NCBI GenBank assembly: GCA_007258455.2
Contig: VDFB02373365.1
Coordinates: 217,553,765-217,617,764 of the forward strand
Reading direction: 5' to 3'
Length of the DNA: 64,000 bases
Origin: Sequoia sempervirens
Lineage: Eukaryota > Streptophyta > Pinopsida > Cupressales > Cupressaceae
A program made the translations under genes and the position numbers. Within the stretch, counting starts at the first letter, position 1, and each line of letters begins with the position of its first letter. Below the pieces are notes generated by a model that worked only from the letters and a program-made list of their open reading frames with translations, had not been told where the DNA came from and did not search any database. This document shows positions 59,201 to 64,000 of this stretch, piece by piece.

Positions 59201-60513
59201 GAGATACCCATCGAGGAAGAGCAACCAAAGCTTGTTTCGATAAATGAGCCAGGATCTGAGGGTTGTTGGCTAATAGATAGAGTGAGGTTTATGCAAATAG
59301 GAAAGTATCCACTAGGTATTTCCTCCCAAAAGAGGAGATACTATCTGCTGCAGAATTGTGGATATGCGCTAGTGGAAGGGGTCCTTTTCAAAAGGAATTT
59401 CAATGGTCTCCTCTTGTGATGTGTTACTACAAAGCAAGTGAAGAGAATCCTCGACACTTTCCACAATAGCGTTGCAGGTGGACACTTTTCTGCTAAGGCC
59501 ACTGCCATCAAAATCATGTGAGTAGGTTACTATTGGCCCACACTTTTCAACGACTCCCACTCTTTGGTAGAATCTTACAAAGAATGCCAGTTCTTTATAG
59601 GTAGAAGGAAGAATTTTGAAATGCCTCTCAAGCCTATAGTGGCGGATGAACCATTTGCACAATGGGGCTTGGACTTCATCAGGATGATTAATCTTGCTTC
59701 CAATGTTGGGCACAAGTGGATTCTAATTGCTACAAATTACTTCACAAGATGGACAGAGGTTGTTCCACTTAAAAATGCAATGGAGGCAGAGATAGTGGAT
59801 TTCCTCGAAGGGCTAGTGACAAGGTTTGGTCCTCTGAATACTATCATTTTCGATAATGCTAGAGCCTTCCTAGGCATAAAGGTATGTCACTTTGCATTAA
59901 CAAATGGCATATTCCTTAAAACATCATCAAATTATTACCCGCAAGGGAACGACCTAGTAGAGTCAACAAACAAGAACCTAGTCTGACTCCTTAAAAGAAT
60001 TGGTTCGGAGCACCAGAGAGAATGGCACAAAAACCTCCAAGTGGTGCTTTGGGTAGATCGCATAGCTCCTAAGCAAGTCCTTAATACTTTGCCTTATGAG
60101 TTGGTATACAGGAAAGAGGCACTATTTCCTATATCTATGGAGATTCTAGTGCTTCAATTGTTGAAATCCCTTGAGATAGAACAAAATGGCACCATGGAGG
60201 TTCGGCTTGCTAAACTATTAGAAGTACAGGAAAAAAGGGAGAATTCCCTAATAGCCATGACAAACTGCCAGCAAGTGGTCAAGTGATGGTTTGACAAGAG
60301 GGCTTCCGACCAAGGCCTAAAGTGCAGAGACTTAGTGCTTAAATATAATGAAAGGGCTACTAAGCCAAGTCAGCATGGAAAATTTGATATCTTTTGGGAG
60401 GGCCCCTTTAAAATCATTCAGTGAAAAGAGCATAACGCTTTCAAGTTAGAAAGCATGGAACAGGAACCCTTGGGAATCCCAGTCAACGGGATTCATCTTA
60501 AGTTGTTCCATTA
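59201..60513 (+). pseudogene. Ty3/gypsy integrase
   Basis: The zinc-binding N-terminus is recognisable (GGHFSAKATAIKIM then VGYYWPTLFNDSHSLVESYKE-CQ), but the first Cys of the CxxC pair is Tyr. The catalytic core keeps the D-D-E positions: WGLDFIRM, TIIFDNARAF and PQGNDLVESTNKNL. The C-terminal part ends VNGIHLKLFH followed by TAA at 60,511-60,513, after which no chromodomain is seen. TGA or TAG codons interrupt near 59,417, 59,519 and 59,984. Confidence 0.85.
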
Positions 60514-60977
60514 AGTGTCGAATTTTATTATTATACATATGTGAATAATGCTTTTATTTTCTTTCCCTTTGTGTTGGCCAGTCTTTTTAGAGATTAGTTC
60601 GTGTTTCGACAGAAAGAAACCCATCATTGCAGAGAGTAGAGTAGTAGAATTTCTTTATAGAGATAATCAAGAAATACACCCATAGGCAAAGGAAATATGC
60701 TAATATGCTAATAAAAGGAACCCATACAATAAATATGCAAAAAGAAGAGAGAGCCATGGATTTTATAAAGATATATGTCATTATATATATATATATTCTT
60801 TCATTTTTACATGGAAAAAAAATGGCTAAGAGATAGCCATAATTCAAAAAGTATATGATTATACGTGCTATTCTTTTCATATATGCTATATCTATGGCCT
60901 TTTTCAGGCTTATCTACAAAAGTTGGAAATGGGTGGCATATTCTTAATAGCAAGAAACAAAGAGACAAGGAGGCATT
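60514..60977. other. Spacer between integrase and antisense ORF
   Basis: AT-rich with a (TA)n run near 60,782-60,797. No gene seen. Confidence 0.5.
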
Positions 60978-61613
60978 TCATCCAAGATCATGGGCAGTAG
61001 CAATCAATGCATTAACGGTAGCATCTATGGTGTCTTCACCAGCAAGTACATCAGTAGTAGAAGCAGAATCACTTGGAGCAACCACCATTGGAGGAGGGAA
61101 CACCAGGTTCCTAAAGTCAGTAGACAAATCAATGTTGTAGAATGGCACTATGTTGTAGCTATAGAATAGGAGGTGCAAGGCTTGGGTAACCCTATGTTGA
61201 TGCTCCTTGCATGTCTGAACACAGAATCCACTGAGAAATGGCAGCCATACAATGACCAATTCTTCCTCAATATATCACCAAAGGTCACTGGTTTTTGGCA
61301 GGCCTACCCCATATGTAGCATGAGCGATGACCTCACCTAGACCATTCAGGTACTTTTTCGAAAAAATTTCCTTGACCAACTTCAGAATTAGAGGCTTGGG
61401 GATACCAATGTCTAACATTGATGCAATAAAGTGCAAGAAGATATCGATGTTTACAAGGTATTTTTCCTCATACTCTATGCAGTCCTTACCCAGAACCCAT
61501 TTTATGGCTATCAAAACCAAGGAGTGTTTATTTTTTATCATCCTTTTCAAACGCCTAGTGGAAATCTCTCCCAGAAAAGTTGTCCGTGAAACTAGCCTAA
61601 TGGGAGTGTCCAT
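60978..61613 (-). pseudogene. Antisense extra ORF of the Tat element, one TGA inside
   Basis: Minus-strand ATG at 61,613 opens a frame of 211 codons with a single TGA at 61,275-61,277, so both halves are in the same frame. It begins MDTPIRLVSRTTFLGEISTR and continues IDIFLHFIASMLDIGIPKPL. The second half includes CVQTCKEHQHRVTQALHLLF. Tat elements are known to carry additional ORFs, sometimes antisense, between pol and the 3' LTR; position and orientation fit that. Function unknown. The TGA follows a Trp and may replace another Trp or an Arg. Confidence 0.5.
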
Positions 61614-61677
61614 GGTACTAACACAATGCTACTACCTTATAACTACTCCTAAGACTTTCCTACCATCTAGCCTATGA

Positions 61678-62354
61678 GAAAAATTTCTTACTAATGCTAA
61701 ACACTATGCCAATGACCTATTGCTAAGATTTGCTCAAATGTTAAGTGTGATTTCCTCACTACTTAGTGGCCTATTTATAGAAAAAATGAGAAAAAGCATG
61801 CTAATCCATTTCGAGAAAACATGATGATAACCAAGTACCAACTTGAAAGGCATGCCTGCGTTTTCTCGCATTTCTTGACCAATTGCATCTGTAGAAGTAT
61901 GGATCAATGCGTGCTAGGTTAATAAGAGCTAATTAATTAACTTTAAAATGGTGGCGCTCATCGGCAATAAGCTACACAATTTGTAGGCTATTGTGTCACC
62001 TCACAAGTGTTTCCCAGAGCCCGAGGCAGGATTCATATCTTTTTAGGTGGTGGTCATTTGCTTTGGCTTAATCATTCTATCTGGGATATTAATCGCCAAC
62101 ACATACTAACGCAAGGTTAGAAGGAAAATTGTCAGCTCAAGTTTCAAGGAAATCACAGCATATCACACAATTTCCAAACACAATAATAAATTCTTTCCAC
62201 TTCAAAATGGAAAGTAATTCATTTCTATAAGAGCCAAGGAATTAATGGTACATGCCAAATTAAATGAAAAAAGCCCAATTTCTTCTACCACCTTAAGAAA
62301 ATATAGCTAAAATACTACATGAAAAATATTTTAATGCTTAACGTCTTTTGAAAT
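61678..62354. other. Divergent intergenic region of the element
   Basis: Separates the antisense and sense extra ORFs, so it may carry promoters for both. A short inverted pair, CACAATTTGTAGGCTATTGTG, lies near 61,976. No coding frame. Confidence 0.35.
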
Positions 62355-63997
62355 ATGCCAATCCAAGTGAAGAAAGGTTTTCAGCATACCCAGAGCCAAG
62401 TAAAATTACGAAAAATTCAAAACCTGCAGAAGCGTTCATCTGAAGGAAAAATGCCAGAGAGTTCATCACAACAAATTCAAGAGGAGATTGGCCAAGATTT
62501 ACTTAATGTTATACGGTCATCAGAAGATGTGTATATCTATGAAGATTTATCATATGCTATGTCTGGTATACCAAGCAAGTCAAAGAGGGAAAATACGATA
62601 CAACTGGATAGGCCCAAAGATTACAGAAACCAGAAAAGGGTTGAAGAGAAATGGGATAATATTCATGACCCGCGCCTCATAAAAAACCCTAAATCCTTAA
62701 GAGAAGCAGCCTATGCAAGGATGTGGTCACCTAAGGGAGATACATCGACAACAAAGAAGGTTTGGTACAATGGCATTCCACAATACATGGTCTCGCTGGT
62801 GCATTATTGCCCGGAGATAGTTGATGCCGCCATTCAGCATTATAAGCCTAGCACCCGTTGCATCGAGGGTCGAACCTTAAGTTTTCATATCAACCCACAA
62901 GCCATTTGGCATATGCTATGTATCCTAGACCCAAGTAAAAGAAAGAAGCGAATTGAGTCCTTCTCTCCTGCTAAAGGAGAAAAAACGTGGGAGGCGATGA
63001 AAAAGAGCTCATATTTCCTCATGGAGGAAATTGGTAGGAAGGGAATCCCAAGCACTAAGATGCAAAGTATCCCATTTCCATGTGATTCATTTCATGAAGA
63101 CATGCAGGACGCCTTGTCAATGCTAGCATTTGTGTGCGTATGGGACTCTGACGAGATGGTGGAAACCCTTCAACTAGGGCCAGCTTTCCAGTTCTGCAAA
63201 CAACATGATACCTTTTGGTATGATTTCATCAAATTCCTAGTGGAGGAAATGATATGGAAAATAAAAAATTACCCAATGGAAGGAAGGTTTAGATTTCTCT
63301 CCTTCCTAGTTCACATGTTCCTACAACAAAACCCTGATTTCTTTGGAAGATATTTTGAATTGTCAATTTTTGATGAGAAGCAGAAGAGGAAGCCAGTATC
63401 CACATGGACACCCTTTCTTTCCCTAACATATGATTACTATGCATTTTCGGATTATTTTATAACTCCGGTATTGCAAGATTTACAAGGAGGAGGTGACATA
63501 GTCCATCTCAACATAGATCAGACCGGATATATGCAGAGTTTCACTCCCGCTTGTGACTGGCTCTTTAGAGTGGATTTCACAATTCTCCGGATGTGGGGCT
63601 TCATCAGTCAACCTTTCCTACTCTTGGCCTACATCACAAATAGGGTGCATCATTGGTTATACCTTCTGCAATAGCCCAAGTGTCAAGAGAAAAGGATTCT
63701 TCACTTGTCCAAAGAATTTCAAAATGGTGACTCTGTTGAAGAAGCAATCGGATCAACTATTACAGGAGAAACTAGCTCATTTAGGGTTGGTTTTGGTATG
63801 TGATAAATGGGATTACAACCCTTTCAATGACCTGTTGGAGCTGCACATGGAGGTTACTCATGTTCCTCGACCCTACTAGGAAAAGAGGCGCAACCCGTGG
63901 GTGGACAAGGATGAATTTTTTGTTGAACTAGCGCATGTTCCCACATAGGATACCAGAGAGCCATGACACAAGTTTTACTTTGTTGTGGCGGTGGCTA
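62355..63997 (+). pseudogene. Sense extra ORF of the Tat element, frameshifted, runs toward right edge
   Basis: ATG 62,355 opens 439 codons. After a basic N-terminus it reads LREAAYARMWSPKGDTSTTK, YNGIPQYMVSLVHYCPEIVD, RCIEGRTLSFHINPQAIWHM and an aromatic-rich C-part. The R-x-LSF.INPQAIW block parallels RRVLANFSPASIARAFSM in the ORF at 1-3197, hinting that the two are distant relatives of the 'plant transposon protein' accessory type. Near 63,660 the frame shifts by one and coding-like sequence continues (FKMVTLLKKQSDQLLQEKLA), broken by TAG at 63,877 and 63,946 and by TGA at about 63,964. Not an integrase or envelope I can recognise; no membrane segment evident. Confidence 0.55.
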
Positions 63998-64000
63998 AGG

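Noticed and set aside
62488..62682. 64-codon plus-strand frame
   Set aside because: Overlaps the 439-codon extra ORF in another frame and is only a shadow of it.

Overview
This is nuclear DNA of a seed plant with a large, repeat-filled genome. A gymnosperm or conifer is the best guess. The evidence is AT-rich sequence with very low gene density, nested LTR retrotransposons of the Tat (Ty3/gypsy) kind, stop codons that look like methylcytosine decay, and one GC-rich pectate-lyase gene resembling the cypress-family pollen pectate lyases. The species assignment is inference.

Layout. 1-3197 (minus): a long retroelement-type accessory reading frame that runs off the left edge and is broken only by four TAG codons. 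3198-5000: its leader. 5001-5400: a retroelement LTR end related to the one at 54.1-54.5 kb. 8535-9821: the only intact ordinary gene, an intronless secreted pectate-lyase-like protein with its own TATA box and poly(A) signal. 9842-13330: diverged direct repeats, one split by a ~2.06 kb insertion. 14318-16506: a terminal-inverted-repeat (TIR) element split by a 1,665 bp solo LTR with a perfect 5 bp target duplication. 17.0-22.5 kb: a minisatellite, then a decayed minus-strand gag-protease unit with no polymerase.

29.8-30.6 and 50.9-51.6 kb: two full-length copies, in opposite orientation, of one ~790 bp TIR element with 4 bp target duplications. 32,712-52,647: a ~20 kb segment bounded by matching inverted minisatellite ends and a 12 bp direct repeat. 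It contains short minus-strand exon-like segments, with the best splice signals at 45.4-46.4 kb, alongside LTR relics. It is either a very large DNA transposon carrying gene fragments or a host gene locus overrun by repeats.

53.1 kb to the right edge: a Tat-type element with LTR, gag, protease, an archaeal-type RNase H placed before the reverse transcriptase, RT-RNase H and integrase, then an antisense extra ORF and a sense extra ORF. All its frames carry stops, and there is a frameshift in the RT.

The retroelement genes are remnants of mobile-element replication and are probably inactive. Only the pectate-lyase-like gene looks capable of making a normal product. Identity levels given here are judgements by eye; no alignment or database search was run.
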